Below are positions 8,736-19,286 of a stretch of DNA of 64,000 nt, in pieces. How positions within the stretch are numbered: position 1 is the stretch's first letter; every line of letters starts with the position of its first letter. The position numbers and the translations under genes are program-made. Source of the stretch: DATARH01 sp963773625. GTDB lineage: Bacteria; Pseudomonadota; Alphaproteobacteria; ATCC43930; CGMCC-115725. The notes below the pieces were generated by a model. It was given only the letters and a program-made list of their open reading frames with translations. It did no database searches and was not told the origin of the DNA. The stretch spans positions 124,001 through 188,000 of the forward strand of contig CAVZCJ010000019.1 of the NCBI GenBank assembly GCA_963773625.1. Reading direction: 5' to 3'.

Positions 8736-9442
8736 TGCCTGGTCTGCGGCTGCTCGCCTGGAATATCCGCCAGGGCGGCGGCTCGCGTTTGCCGGCGATC
8801 GCGCAGGCGCTGACCCGGCATGACGCCGATATCCTGGTTCTATCCGAGTACCGCGGCGGCAACTCCGCGCTGCGGCTGCGAGAAGCGCTGGCGCGGCTAG
8901 GCTATCCGCACGTCACGACGCCGCTGCCGCCGCCTGGAAAGAGCGGCGTCCTGATCGCCGCGCGGCGGCGGTTCCGCACGCACGCGGTGCTCAGCGACGT
9001 GCTGCCGGAGCCGTATCGCCTGGTGCATGCGGAGATTGGCCGCCTGTCCATATGCGGCGTCTATATGCCTAACCTGCTCGCCAAGGTGCCATATTGGGAG
9101 ACCGTTCTCGCCTGCCTCTCGGGCAAGAGCGGAGCTCATGCGCTGGCGATCGGCGATTTCAATACTTGCCGGGCCTATGTCGACGAGCCCGGAGCCATCG
9201 ACCGCTGCGCGCATTACCTGGACAAGGTCGCCGAGCTCGGCTTTTGCGATCTATGGCGCCACCGCTACCCGGACGGCCGCGAATTTTCCTGGTACAGCCA
9301 TCGCGGCAACGGGTTTCGCATCGACCACGCCTTCCTGTCATCGGCGCTGGCGCGCCGGGCGGGGCCGATCCGTTATTCGCACGAGGAGCGGCTGAACGGC
9401 CTCTCCGACCACTCGCCGCTGCTGCTCGAATTGCCGCGCTAA
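8735..9442 (+). CDS. endonuclease/exonuclease/phosphatase (EEP) family protein
   Basis: A 235-residue EEP-fold metallohydrolase. Motifs in order are LLAWNIRQGGG, DILVLSEYRGG, LSICGVYMPN, LAIGDFNTCRAYVDEPG (Asp/Asn pair) and the closing GLSDHSPLLLEL (Asp-His). Members cleave phosphodiesters in nucleic acids, lipids or nucleotides, and sequence alone does not say which. No signal peptide is visible. The ATG at 8735 overlaps the stop of the MFS gene (TGATG), implying coupled translation. Confidence 0.85.
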   Translation: MPGLRLLAWNIRQGGGSRLPAIAQALTRHDADILVLSEYRGGNSALRLREALARLGYPHVTTPLPPPGKSGVLIAARRRFRTHAVLSDVLPEPYRLVHAEIGRLSICGVYMPNLLAKVPYWETVLACLSGKSGAHALAIGDFNTCRAYVDEPGAIDRCAHYLDKVAELGFCDLWRHRYPDGREFSWYSHRGNGFRIDHAFLSSALARRAGPIRYSHEERLNGLSDHSPLLLELPR

Positions 9443-9446
9443 GCGT

Positions 9447-9686
9447 CTAGCGCTTCAATACTTCGGGCGGAATGTCCGCGCGCCAATTACGCCCGGTGTT
9501 CCAACCCCAGGGGCGGATCGCGTTGCGCTTTTCGATCAGCTTTTCGATCTCGGCGTCGATCTCCCGCTCCGAGCGGTCGCCATTGGCCTTGGCGAGATAG
9601 AGCGCGTAGAGCTGGTCCCAGATAACCGTGAGTTCGGCGTTCTGCTCGTCGCTCATGGGCGGGAAGAAAGGGACGGCCTCAGACAT
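9447..9686 (-). CDS. small conserved hypothetical protein
   Basis: A 79-residue, charged, mostly helical protein with no signal or membrane segment. Recognisable stretches are MSDEQNAELTVIWDQLYALY and IEKLIEKRNAIRPWGWNTG. The Trp-rich PWGWNTGRNWR stretch near the C-terminus is distinctive. It has a proper start at 9686, and codon use like its neighbours supports real coding. It is convergent with the EEP gene, four bases away. I do not recognise a family and assign no function. Confidence 0.55.
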   Translation of the reverse strand: MSEAVPFFPPMSDEQNAELTVIWDQLYALYLAKANGDRSEREIDAEIEKLIEKRNAIRPWGWNTGRNWRADIPPEVLKR

Positions 9687-9762
9687 GCCGGCTCCGTAAG
9701 TTGCGTGGTGCGGACGGGCGCAACCTATGGGGAGCTGGTTATCAGCCTCTTAACGTGAAAGC

Positions 9763-12700
9763 TTATTTACCATCTACGGCAACGACTTCGGCGAGACCGC
9801 CCAGCTGGCGGCGGACCAGCCGCGCATAGAGGCCGTTGTGCGCGATGAGCGTCGCGTGTGGGCCGGTCTCGACGACATGGCCATGGTCGAGCACGACGAG
9901 CAGGTCGGCATTGCGCACGGTCGACAGGCGATGGGCGATGACGATGGTCGTGCGATTTCGCATCAGCGCGTCGAGCGCCTGTCGGACTTGCGCCTCGTTG
10001 ACCGCGTCGAGATGCGACGTCGCCTCGTCGAGAACGAGGGTGGGCGCGTTCTTCAAGAACGCGCGGGCAATCGCCACCCGCTGGCGCTGACCGCCCGAAA
10101 GCTGCACGCCGCGCTCGCCGACCGGTGTGTCGAGCCCTTCGGGCAACGACATGACGAACTCCGCGAGGGCCGCCTGGTCGAGCGCCCGGTATATCGCCTT
10201 GTCGTCGGCGTCCGGATGGGCGAGGGCGACGTTGGCCCTCAGGCTGTCATTGAACAGGTAGGTATCCTGCGAGACCAGCGAGACACGGGCGCGCAAATGG
10301 TCGAGCTCGAAATCCCGCAGGTCGAGGCCGTCGATCAGAATGTGGCCGGTGTCCGGGTCCCAGAAGCGCAGCAGCAGACTGGCCAGGGTGGTCTTGCCCG
10401 CGCCCGACGGGCCGACGATCGCCACCGTCGCGCCGGCGGGGATGTCGACCGTGACGCCGTCGAGAGCCGCCCGGCGCGCGCCGGGATAGGAAAAGCCAAC
10501 TCCGTCGAACTGGACCGTCGAGCCGCCTTCCGGCGCCGGCGGTCGCAGCACGCCGTCGATCACCGCTGGCTCCTCGTGATGTACCGCAAAAAGCCGCCGC
10601 GTCGAGGCGATGGTGTCGGCGAGCTGACGGCTGACTTGAGCGATTTCGGAGATCGGCAGAAACGACGATAGCGACAGCAGGATCAACAGCGGCAGGATTG
10701 TCGCCGCGAGCTGGCCGCCGGCGACGAGAAACGCGCCGACGATCGCCACCGCGAGCCCGCCCATCCCGGCGCAAATCTCGAGCTGCGCGGTCTGCGCCGA
10801 AAGATCGTGGAGCAGCTGGAGGCGAATTTCCTGATAGCCTTCCACCGCCGCCATGAAACCTTGCCGCCGCCGTCCGATGGCCTGAAAAGCGACGAGGTCG
10901 GACAGCCCCTGGATCGTCTCGGTGACATAGCCGCTGAGCAGGCCCAGCCGGTCGCGCGCCAACGCGCCCAGCCGGTCGATCTTCGCCCGCATGACCCACG
11001 GCGCCAGAGCCGCGTAGAGGATGAAGGGAAGGATGACCAGCGCGATCGGCCAGGCGATGAGGGCGAGCGTCAACAGCACCGTCGAGGGGACCAGGATCGC
11101 CACCAGCGCCGGGGCGACGGTGTGGGCGAAAAAGTACTCGATCGTCTCGATGTCCTGCGCGGCGAGCGCAATCAGATCGCCCGAGCGCCGGCGCACCAGG
11201 TAGGCCGGCGCCAGCGTGTCGAGCTTGCGGAACAGATCGATGCGCAACTCCGCCAGCAAGCGGTAAGCGATGTCGTGGGCTTTCCACGATTCGATCCAGT
11301 GCAGGATGCCGGCAAGCGGGGCCAACACGCCGAGTAGCACCAGCAGAGCGCCATAAGAGCCGCCGGTCTTGACCGCCGCCACGGCGAGCGCGCCGACGAC
11401 GCCGACGCCGATAAAGGCGGCGACGCGGCCGATCCCTGAGCTCACGACGATGGCGAACTGTCTCCGCCATGGGGCGATGATCCGGGTCAGGCTGGCAAGC
11501 GTTGTTAGCCAGCCCACACGGGCCGCCGCCGCTGCGGTCGCGGCCGGCGCCTCCTCGCCGTAATCGATCGCGTCGGCGCTCGCCCCTCCCATGCCCGGAG
11601 CAGCATCGTCGATCAGGAGCGTGTCGTCGCCACGCTCCTCGGCCTGCGTACCCATCAGCCGGCGGTAGGGGCCGTCGTGCCGGATCAGCACGGCGTGGCT
11701 GCCTTCTTCGACGATCCTGCCGCGATCGAGCACGATGATGCGGTCCGCATCGATCACGCTCGACAGCCGGTGCGCCAGGATCAGGGTCGTGCGCCCCGCC
11801 GAGAGGCGGTCGATCGCCTGCTGGATCACCGCTTCGTTCTCGGCGTCGACCGAGCTCAGCGCCTCGTCGAGGATCAGGATCGGCGCGTCGCGCAGCAGCG
11901 CGCGGGCGATCGCCAGGCGCTGGCGCTGGCCGCCCGACAGGTTGACGCCGCGCTCGCCGAGCACGGTCTCGTAGCCCTGCGGCAGCGCCATAATGAAATC
12001 GTGCGCGTTGGCGTCCCGCGCGGCGGTCTCGATCTCGTCCTGGGTGGCGTCGGGCCGGCCCAGCCGCAGGTTCTCGTCGACCGTGCCGTGGAACAGATAC
12101 GTGTCCTGGTGGACGACAGCGATCTGCGCGCGCAGCGTGTCGAAATCGAGAGTCCGCAGATCGGCGCCGCCGATCTTGACGCTGCCCGATTGCGGGTCGA
12201 ACAGCCGCAGCAACAGCCGCGCGACCGACGATTTTCCCGAACCGCTGGGCCCAACAATGCCGATCTTTTCGCCGGCGGCGACGCTGAACGACAGCGAGTT
12301 ATGCGCCGGCTGCCGCCCGCCCGGATAGGCAAAGCAGACCGCGTCGAATTCGATGGTCGGCGCCAAGCCCCTCGCTGGCCTTACCTCGCGCCCAGAGGAG
12401 GGAAGATCGTCGAGAAGGGGCGACCCGGCGGGGTAGCCGGCACCAGGGGTTCGGCTTCGAGCAGGGCGGTGATCCCCGCGGCCGCCGATTGCCCGACCAT
12501 GCCTTGATGCAGCACCGAACGCAGCTCGCGCAGCGGGCGGAACACCTCCGTCCCGGCCATCAGCACGATCAACAGGGCGGCGATGCTCATCTCGCCGTGC
12601 GCCACCCGCCAGACGCCGAGGCCCAGCGCGGTCGCGGCGCCGACCGCGACGCCGGTATCGGTGATGCCGCGCGTCATCACGCTGGTCGAGAGCACGCGCA

Positions 12701-13397
12701 TCGTCGTGTTGGAGAGCTCGCGCGCCCGCGCCGCCAGCCGCTCGCCGTAGGAGCGGCTCTGGCCGAACGCCTTCAGCGTCGGCAGCCCCTGAACCGCGTC
12801 GAGAAAATCCGAGCCGAACGCCTTCATCGCCGCTTGCCGGACCCGGTTCCGGCCGCTTTCGTGCTTGTTCCAGGCGGTCGGCGCGATCAGCGTCACCAGC
12901 GCCGCGACCAGCATCACCGTCGCGACCGGTAGGTCCCACCACATGATGAACAGGAAGATCGCGATCGGGGTCAGCGCGGCGACGCAGACCTGCGGCACGT
13001 ACTGGCCGAAAAACGTTTGCAGCTGCTCGACCCCGTCGACGACCGACAGCATCACCCCGCCGGTGCGCTCGCCGGCGAACCACGCCGGCCCCAACTCGGC
13101 GATCTTGTCGTAAAGCCGCCCGCGCAGATCCGTCTGCACCTTGGCGGCGGTATTATGCGCGATCAGCGTGCGGTAGTGGTCGAGTACGCCGCGCAGGATG
13201 ACGGCGGCCGCGACCCCGGCCGCGGCGAAGGCGATCGGCCAAAAGCCGGAGCCGGCGAACACCCGCGCCAACATCGTGCCCAGGAGCGTGAAGCGGGCGA
13301 TGCCGAACGCCGCGGCGGCAAGGCCGATCAGGATGCCGAGAGCGATGCGTCCGCGCAGCCCGCGAGTCAGTCGCCACAGATAGCGGTCGAAATACAT
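9763..13397 (-). CDS. full-length fused ABC exporter, TMD-NBD-TMD-NBD (one frameshift as sequenced)
   Basis: About 1210 residues when rejoined: two complete half-exporters in one chain. The N-terminal half (13397 to about 12400) is a membrane domain starting MYFDRYLWRLTRGLRGRIAL. The first ATPase has GPSGSGKSSVARLLLRLF (Walker A), NLSGGQRQRLAIARALL (signature) and ILILDEALSS (Walker B). The second membrane domain follows, then GPSGAGKTTLASLLLRF, QLSGGQRQRVAIARAFL and TLVLDEATSHLD. The frame breaks once between about 12385 and 12445, in the linker before the first ATPase. The organisation recalls fused CydDC-type or lipid/peptide exporters, but the substrate is unknown. Both ATPases look catalytically complete. 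The ATG overlaps the stop of the upstream cupin gene. Confidence 0.88.
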
Positions 13398-13843
13398 CAG
13401 CGCGTCTTTTCCTCGGAATTCGCGGCGCGTTGGGCATCGGTGAGCGAGCGCGGATCCTCGACGTCGACGGTCAGGTGCTCGGTCGGCCGCGGCGTCGCGG
13501 TGACGATGCTGACCCCGTTCGGCGCGGAGAAGCGGTGCCAGGTGTTTTGCGGCACAACGACGGTCGTGCCGGCGCTGACCGCGTGCGACTCGAGGCCGTT
13601 ATCCGTCATCAGGTGCATCGTGCACGCACCGTCGACGATCTGTACCAGCTCGTCGCCGTTGGGATGGCGCTCCCACGCCGCTTCGCCAGAGAATTTGGCG
13701 CTGTAGATGTTGCCGTCGCGGTAGGGCGCGAGCGTGACGAACGCCCCGGTCGCCTTGCGCTCGGCCTCGGTCGATTCCGGCCGGCGCCCGCGCATCATCG
13801 GCATCTTCGCCAGCGTCGCCTTGAGGTCGAGAATATCGGTCAT
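13397..13843 (-). CDS. cupin-domain protein
   Basis: A 148-residue protein with a single cupin barrel: KFSGEAAWERHPNGDELVQI (cupin motif 1, with His and Glu), CTMHLMTDNG, and AGTTVVVPQNTWHRFSAPNG (motif 2, with His). I chose the ATG at 13843, preceded by GGGAGG seven bases upstream. A longer upstream frame is non-coding. Its stop overlaps the ATG of the ABC exporter by one base (TGATG), so the two are co-translated. It may be a sugar- or metabolite-binding or metal-dependent isomerase-type cupin; the substrate is not evident. Confidence 0.8.
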   Translation of the reverse strand: MTDILDLKATLAKMPMMRGRRPESTEAERKATGAFVTLAPYRDGNIYSAKFSGEAAWERHPNGDELVQIVDGACTMHLMTDNGLESHAVSAGTTVVVPQNTWHRFSAPNGVSIVTATPRPTEHLTVDVEDPRSLTDAQRAANSEEKTR

Positions 13844-13978
13844 CGCACCCTCCCTGCGCAGCTCCCGATTTTCGCAAATCATACCGCGATAGTCCGAATT
13901 CGAAGATGGACAAAGTTGATGCCCTGCGATGCGTCCGATGGTTAAGGTGAAGACCGATCCACCGCGTGGGAGCATGAG

Positions 13979-14788
13979 ATGCACCGAGTTCTGATCACCG
14001 GCGCGGGCGGGGGCATCGGCCGCGGCTTGCGCGAGACCTTGCGCGGGGTCTACCCCGTCCTGCGCCTTTCCGACCGTGTGCCGATCGCGCCGGCGCGTGA
14101 CGGGGAGGAGATCGACCAGACCGAGCTCGCCGATATGGCGGCGGTCGAGCGCATGGTCGCCGGGTGCGATGGGATCATCCATCTCGGCGGCATTTCAGGC
14201 GAGAACACCTGGGAGAAGATCCTCGAAGGCAACATTATTGGCCTCTACAACACGTTCGAGGCGGCGCGGAAGGCGGGTGTCAGGCGCATCGTCATGGCGA
14301 CCTCGAACCACGCGGTCGGCTTCTATCCGCGCGCTCAGAAGATCGATCACGATGTCATGGTGCGGCCCGACAGCCGCTACGGCGTCTCGAAGGCATTCAG
14401 CGAAGCGCTGGGCAGCCTCTATTCCGACAAGCATGGGATCGGGTTCATGGGCATCCGCATCGGCAATTACGGGACCCGCCCCATCGACAGCCGGCGGCTC
14501 TCGATCTGGGTCAGCCCGCGCGATCTGACCCAGCTCGTGCGCATCGGGCTCGAACACCCGGAGGTGCGTTACGAGATCGTCTACGGCGTCTCGGAGAACA
14601 AACGCTCGTGGTACGACAACTCCAACGCCTACCGGCTCGGCTACAAGCCCGAAGACAATTCCGAGCCGCAAGCCGCCCAGGTTCTCTCAGCCGAGGCCGG
14701 GCAGCCGAAAAACCCGATCGCCGAGAAATACCAGGGCGGCACATTCTGCGCCGAGGAGTACGACGCGAAAACCGAGCGCCTGTCCTAA
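13979..14788 (+). CDS. udh: uronate dehydrogenase-like NAD-dependent SDR
   Basis: A 269-residue extended short-chain dehydrogenase resembling uronate dehydrogenase, which oxidises galacturonate or glucuronate to the aldarolactone with NAD. Evidence: the Rossmann motif GAGGGIGRG near the N-terminus, DGIIHLGGIS, GNIIGLYNTFEAARKAGVRR, MATSNHAVGFYP, the catalytic YGVSK and the C-terminal SWYDNSNAYRLGYKPEDNSE with KYQGGTF. These blocks match known Udh proteins closely. The start at 13979 follows GGGAGCATGAG. No other uronate genes are adjacent; the divergent cupin/ABC pair could relate to sugar-acid handling, which is inference. Confidence 0.82.
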   Translation: MHRVLITGAGGGIGRGLRETLRGVYPVLRLSDRVPIAPARDGEEIDQTELADMAAVERMVAGCDGIIHLGGISGENTWEKILEGNIIGLYNTFEAARKAGVRRIVMATSNHAVGFYPRAQKIDHDVMVRPDSRYGVSKAFSEALGSLYSDKHGIGFMGIRIGNYGTRPIDSRRLSIWVSPRDLTQLVRIGLEHPEVRYEIVYGVSENKRSWYDNSNAYRLGYKPEDNSEPQAAQVLSAEAGQPKNPIAEKYQGGTFCAEEYDAKTERLS

Positions 14789-14814
14789 CCCTTCTCCCGC
14801 GAGCGGGAGAAGGG
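14789..14814. terminator. perfect hairpin between convergent genes
   Basis: Twelve-base arms CCCTTCTCCCGC and GCGGGAGAAGGG flank a GA loop immediately after the udh stop and just beyond the rejoined end of the convergent CoxE-like gene. No strong T-run follows, so it may act as a bidirectional terminator or be a dispersed palindrome. Confidence 0.55.
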
Positions 14815-14823
14815 AACAAAAGC

Positions 14824-16003
14824 CTACCGTGTCAGCCGCCGCATCGCCTGGTCGATGCCGGCGAAAGTCAGCGGGAACATGCGGTCGTCGATGAGTCGGC
14901 GGATCATGCCGATGCTACATCGTGCCGCCCCAGTATTTCTCCGGCACCGGGTTGAGCCACACCGCCTGCGGGTAATGGTCGAGCAGGCGGCGCATCCATA
15001 CCGCGCCCGCCTCGTCGTTCCAGCGCTCGACGCTGCCGCCGGGCCGGTCGATCTCGTAGGGGCTCATGCTGGCGTCGCCGACCATGACGACCTTGTAGTT
15101 GGGGTCGTAGGTGCGCAGCACCTCCATCGTCGGGATCAGCTCGACATGGCGGCGGCGCGAATCCTTCCACACGCTGTCGTAGAGGCAGTTGTGGAAATAG
15201 AAATGCACGAGGTTCTTGAACTCGCCGCGCGCCGCCGAGAACAGCTCCTCGCAGACCCGGACATGGTCTTCCATCGACCCGCCGACATCGAGGAACAGCA
15301 ATAGCTTCACGGCGTTGTGGCGCTCCGGCACCAGTTTCAAATCGAGCCAGCCGGCGTTGTTGGCGGTCGATCTGATCGTGTCGGGCATATCGAGTTCCAG
15401 GTCGGCGCCCTTCGCGGGCGAACTGGCGCAGCCGGCGCAGCGCGATCTTGATGTTGCGGGTGCCGAGTTCGATCGTATCGTCGAGGTTGCGGAACTCGCG
15501 CCGGTCCCAGATTTTGACCGCGCGGCGGTTCTTGCCCTCGTGCTGGCCGATGCGCACGCCCTCGGGGTTGTAGCCGTGCGCGCCGAACGGCGAGGTGCCG
15601 GCGGTGCCGATCCATTTGCTGCCGCCCTGGTGCCGGCCCTTTTGCTCGGCGAGGCGCTGGCGCAGCGTGTCCATCAGCTTTTCCCAGCCGCCCATCGCCT
15701 CGATCTGCTGCTTCTCCTCCTCGGTCAAGGTAGCGCTCGGCGAGCTTGCGCAGCCATTCCTCGGGCAGTTCGGTTATCGGGTCGGTCGGGGTTTCGAGCC
15801 CCTTGAAGCAATGTGCCGAACACCCGGTCGAAGCGGTCGAGGTAGCGCTCGTCCTTGACCAGCGTCGCGCGCGACAGGAAGTAGAAATCGTCGATGTCGT
15901 AATCGGCGACCCCCTCCCTCATCGCTTCCATCAGCGTGAGGTACTCGCGCAGGCTCGTCGGCACCTTGGCCGCGCGCAGTTCGAGGAAGAAGGTGGTGAA
16001 CAC
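14824..16003 (-). CDS. CoxE-like VWA-domain protein (several frameshifts as sequenced)
   Basis: Rejoined, this is about 392 residues. It begins MFTTFFLELRAAKVPTSLRE and YDIDDFYFLSRATLVKDERY, then passes through LTEEEKQQIEAMGGWEKLMD and WDRREFRNLDDTIELGTRNI to the VWA core LLLFLDVGGSM (MIDAS DxGxS), FYFHNCLYDSVWKDS and VVMVGDASMSPYE. Frame breaks fall near 15812, 15729, 15408 (an extra G in a GGG run) and 14912, where a stray base creates an early TAG at 14915. Beyond it the homologous tail GMIRRLIDDRMFPLTFAG continues to a stop at 14824. It probably acts as metal-dependent adaptor to the MoxR ATPase encoded 6 bases upstream. Confidence 0.8.
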
Positions 16004-16009
16004 CGCCGT

Positions 16010-16859
<850 letters not shown>

Positions 16860-16998
16860 GTGCCGGTAACCTGTTGCCGTGACGGGGCATGCATAACAAG
16901 CGATTGCGCCCATGACCAGCGCAGCAAACGCCGTGCCGTCCCTCGTGAGAGACGGCCCGGCAGAATAGCAGGGAGGGCGCTACGGCGCGCCCGGTGGC

Positions 16999-17238
16999 TT
17001 AGGCGTGCTCGCGCGGGCGGTCGGCGGCAGCGGCAGTTGGAGCGGCAGCCGCGGCCGCAGGCGGCGTGACCTGTGCCGCCGGAGCCGTCGTCGGCTCGTC
17101 CTCTTCCTTCATGCCGGACTTGAAGGCCTTGATACCCTTGGCGAAATCGCCCATTACGCGGGGCAGCTTGCCGGCGCCGAACAACACCAGCACGATGGCC
17201 AGCACGACCAGCCAATGCACTAAACTCATCGAACCCAT
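16999..17238 (-). CDS. tatA: Sec-independent translocase TatA/TatE family protein
   Basis: 79 residues with the TatA layout: a short N-terminal membrane helix (HWLVVLAIVLVLFGAGKLP), the FGAGKLP hinge, an amphipathic helix VMGDFAKGIKAFKSGMKEE and an Ala/Pro-rich acidic tail. It forms the pore-like element of twin-arginine translocation. I chose the ATG at 17238 (MGSMSLVHW), which has GGGG eight bases upstream; the internal ATG at 17229 is also possible. tatB and tatC are not adjacent here. Confidence 0.85.
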   Translation of the reverse strand: MGSMSLVHWLVVLAIVLVLFGAGKLPRVMGDFAKGIKAFKSGMKEEDEPTTAPAAQVTPPAAAAAAPTAAAADRPREHA

Positions 17239-17376
17239 TCTACGACCCCGGCAGCTTGCGAGCCTGCATTCTAGCAGAAAATCCACCAGCCAGCGAATCG
17301 CGGCTTTCTTGGTGGCTGTGCTAGGACTTCGTGCCGGATCGGCAAACTTCAAGCCTCATGTCAGGAGTCCGTATCA

Positions 17377-18465
17377 ATGACTTATGTTCCGCCCCGCCAT
17401 CCGGCCAAATGGGAACGAGACGAATTGCCAGGCCTGGAAGCGGCGGCGGGCTGGGCGGCCGAGAACGAAACCCCGTGGAGCCGTGACCTCGCGGTCGAAA
17501 TTCCCCGGCAATTCGAGGAACAGCCGCCGTGGAATGAGGTGCTTGGGCCGGTGCGCCCGCGCGGCGGCCCCAACGGACTCATCCTCCGCGGCGGCAAGAT
17601 CGCCGCCGAATGGGGCAGCACCTTCCAGATCGACCAGACCTTCAGCGTCGCCAAAAGTTATCTGTCGATCCTCGCCGGGCTGGCCTTCGACCGCAGCATG
17701 ATCCGCGACATCCATGAGCCAGTCGCGCGCACCGTCGAAGACGGCGGGTTCGAGGGGCCGCACAACGGCAAGATCACGTGGCACCAGCTGCTACAGCAGA
17801 CCTCGGAATGGGAAGGGACGCTGTGGAACAAGCCCGACCTCATCGACCGCAACCGGGTGGCCGGCGGCGGGCCGAGCCGCGGCGCCAAGAAAGGGACGCA
17901 CCGCGACCTCGCCGAGCCCGGCGGGTTCTGGGAATACAACGACGTGCGGGTCAACCGCTTGAGCCTGGCGCTGATGATGCTATGGCGGCGGCCGCTGCCG
18001 GACGTGTTCCGCGAGCTGGTGATGGACCCGATCGGGGCCTCGCGTGATTGGGAATGGCACGGCTACCGCAATTCGACGATCACGGTCGACGGCAAGCCGA
18101 TGCACTCGGTCGCCGGCGGCTCACATTGGGGTGGCGGCGTCTTTATCCATGCGCGCGACCAGGCTCGGATCGGCCTGTTGATGCAGCGCGGCGGCCAATG
18201 GGGCGATAAGCGCATCCTTTCCGAGGACTGGATCGCTCGCTGCCGCGTACCGTGTCCGCTCAACCAATCCTACGGCTATCTGTGGTGGCTCAACACCGGC
18301 CGGGTCCGCTATCCGAGCGCACCGGCCGGCAGTTACTACGCGATGGGTGCCGGTGGCAATTTGACCTGGGTCGACCCCGAGCACGACCTCGTCGCGGTGT
18401 TGCGCTGGACCGCTCCCACTGTCGTTGACCAATTCATGGCTAGGGTGATGGCCGCCATCGCCTGA
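17377..18465 (+). CDS. serine hydrolase, beta-lactamase/class C-like family
   Basis: A 362-residue penicillin-binding-protein-like hydrolase. The nucleophile motif is FSVAKSYLSILAGLAFD (S90-V-A-K93), followed by HQLLQQTSEWEG and a tyrosine motif in EYNDVRVNRLSLALMM. The C-terminal part has GGSHWGGGVFIHARDQARIG and YGYLWWLNTG. There is no signal peptide, so a cytosolic esterase/amidase role is likelier than peptidoglycan work. The ATG at 17377 has AGGAG nine bases upstream. The substrate is unknown; the class assignment is secure from SxxK and overall layout. Confidence 0.82.
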   Translation: MTYVPPRHPAKWERDELPGLEAAAGWAAENETPWSRDLAVEIPRQFEEQPPWNEVLGPVRPRGGPNGLILRGGKIAAEWGSTFQIDQTFSVAKSYLSILAGLAFDRSMIRDIHEPVARTVEDGGFEGPHNGKITWHQLLQQTSEWEGTLWNKPDLIDRNRVAGGGPSRGAKKGTHRDLAEPGGFWEYNDVRVNRLSLALMMLWRRPLPDVFRELVMDPIGASRDWEWHGYRNSTITVDGKPMHSVAGGSHWGGGVFIHARDQARIGLLMQRGGQWGDKRILSEDWIARCRVPCPLNQSYGYLWWLNTGRVRYPSAPAGSYYAMGAGGNLTWVDPEHDLVAVLRWTAPTVVDQFMARVMAAIA

Positions 18466-18519
18466 GGTCTGACCCTTTCTCGTTGCAGCAGCGGCGATTT
18501 GCCGTTAACCGGTCATTCC

Positions 18520-19200
18520 ATGGCTGCGGGCAATCTTGTGCAGGGCGCGCTTTTCACCGTGATGGTGGTGCGCGCCGCAATGCTGCGCGACCCGAAATTC
18601 GAGCATGAATTAGCGCGGCAGATCGGCCGCAGCCCGCGTTTTTTTCAGAACGCGCCGGTCGTGTTCGATCTGCGCGGGGTCGAAAATTTCACCGAGGCGG
18701 AGGAATTCGAGCGGGTCAAGGACAAGCTGCGGGCGCTGACCCTGATCATGGTTGGCGTCCAGAACGCGCAACCGGCGCAGCTCGAGGCCGCGACCGGCGC
18801 CGGGCTTGCCAGTTTCGCGCCCAACGCCAGCACTCAGCCGCGCGCGGCTGGGCCCGCCGCACCGCCTCCGGCGGCAAAGACTCGCCTCGTTACCGAGCCG
18901 GTGCGGTCTGGGACACAAATCTACGCGCGCGGCAGCGATCTCATCGTTACTGCGGCGGTCAGCCCCGGCGCCGAACTCGTCGCCGACGGCAATATCCATG
19001 TCTACGGCGCTCTTCGAGGCCGCGCGCTGGCCGGCGCCAACGGCGACGCCGCCGCGCGAATCTTTTGCACCCGGCTCGAGGCCGAGCTGGTCAGCATCGC
19101 CGGGCGGTATCTCGTCAGCGAGCAATTGCCGCCGGATACGCGGAGTTTTCCGGTGCAGATCGCGCTTGTCGATGACCAGTTGACCATTACGCGGAATTGA
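18520..19200 (+). CDS. minC: septum site-determining protein MinC
   Basis: A 226-residue inhibitor of FtsZ ring assembly, recruited to the membrane by MinD. The N-terminal FtsZ-binding domain reads GALFTVMVVRAAMLRDPKFE and RFFQNAPVVFDLRGV. A Pro/Ala linker around residue 110 leads to the C-terminal beta-helix: VRSGTQIYARGSDLIVTAAV, GAELVADGNIHVYGALRGRA and AARIFCTRLEAELVSIAGRY. I chose the ATG at 18520; an in-frame TTG at 18499 is an alternative, and neither has a strong ribosome-binding site. First gene of minCDE. Confidence 0.93.
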   Translation: MAAGNLVQGALFTVMVVRAAMLRDPKFEHELARQIGRSPRFFQNAPVVFDLRGVENFTEAEEFERVKDKLRALTLIMVGVQNAQPAQLEAATGAGLASFAPNASTQPRAAGPAAPPPAAKTRLVTEPVRSGTQIYARGSDLIVTAAVSPGAELVADGNIHVYGALRGRALAGANGDAAARIFCTRLEAELVSIAGRYLVSEQLPPDTRSFPVQIALVDDQLTITRN

Positions 19201-19286
19201 CGCTCATCATTGGTGCGATGGCGGCGGAAACCGATCTCAAGAAAGATGCACCGAGCGAGCCGGCCACAGCCGGACGGGAGGCCGGT

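Noticed and set aside
12500..13083. N-terminal 190 codons of the long frame covering the ABC exporter
   Set aside because: This part reads as Arg/Gly-rich noise; the genuine membrane domain is in the other frame from 13397, joined by a frameshift near 12400.
9763..13397. Naming the exporter CydDC
   Set aside because: The domain order fits a fused CydDC, but I see no CydD/CydC-specific residues and no cytochrome bd genes nearby, so I left it unnamed.
16930..16960. Short hairpin (GCCGTC/GACGGC) upstream of moxR
   Set aside because: Six-base arms with an eight-base loop and no T-run; common by chance in GC-rich DNA.
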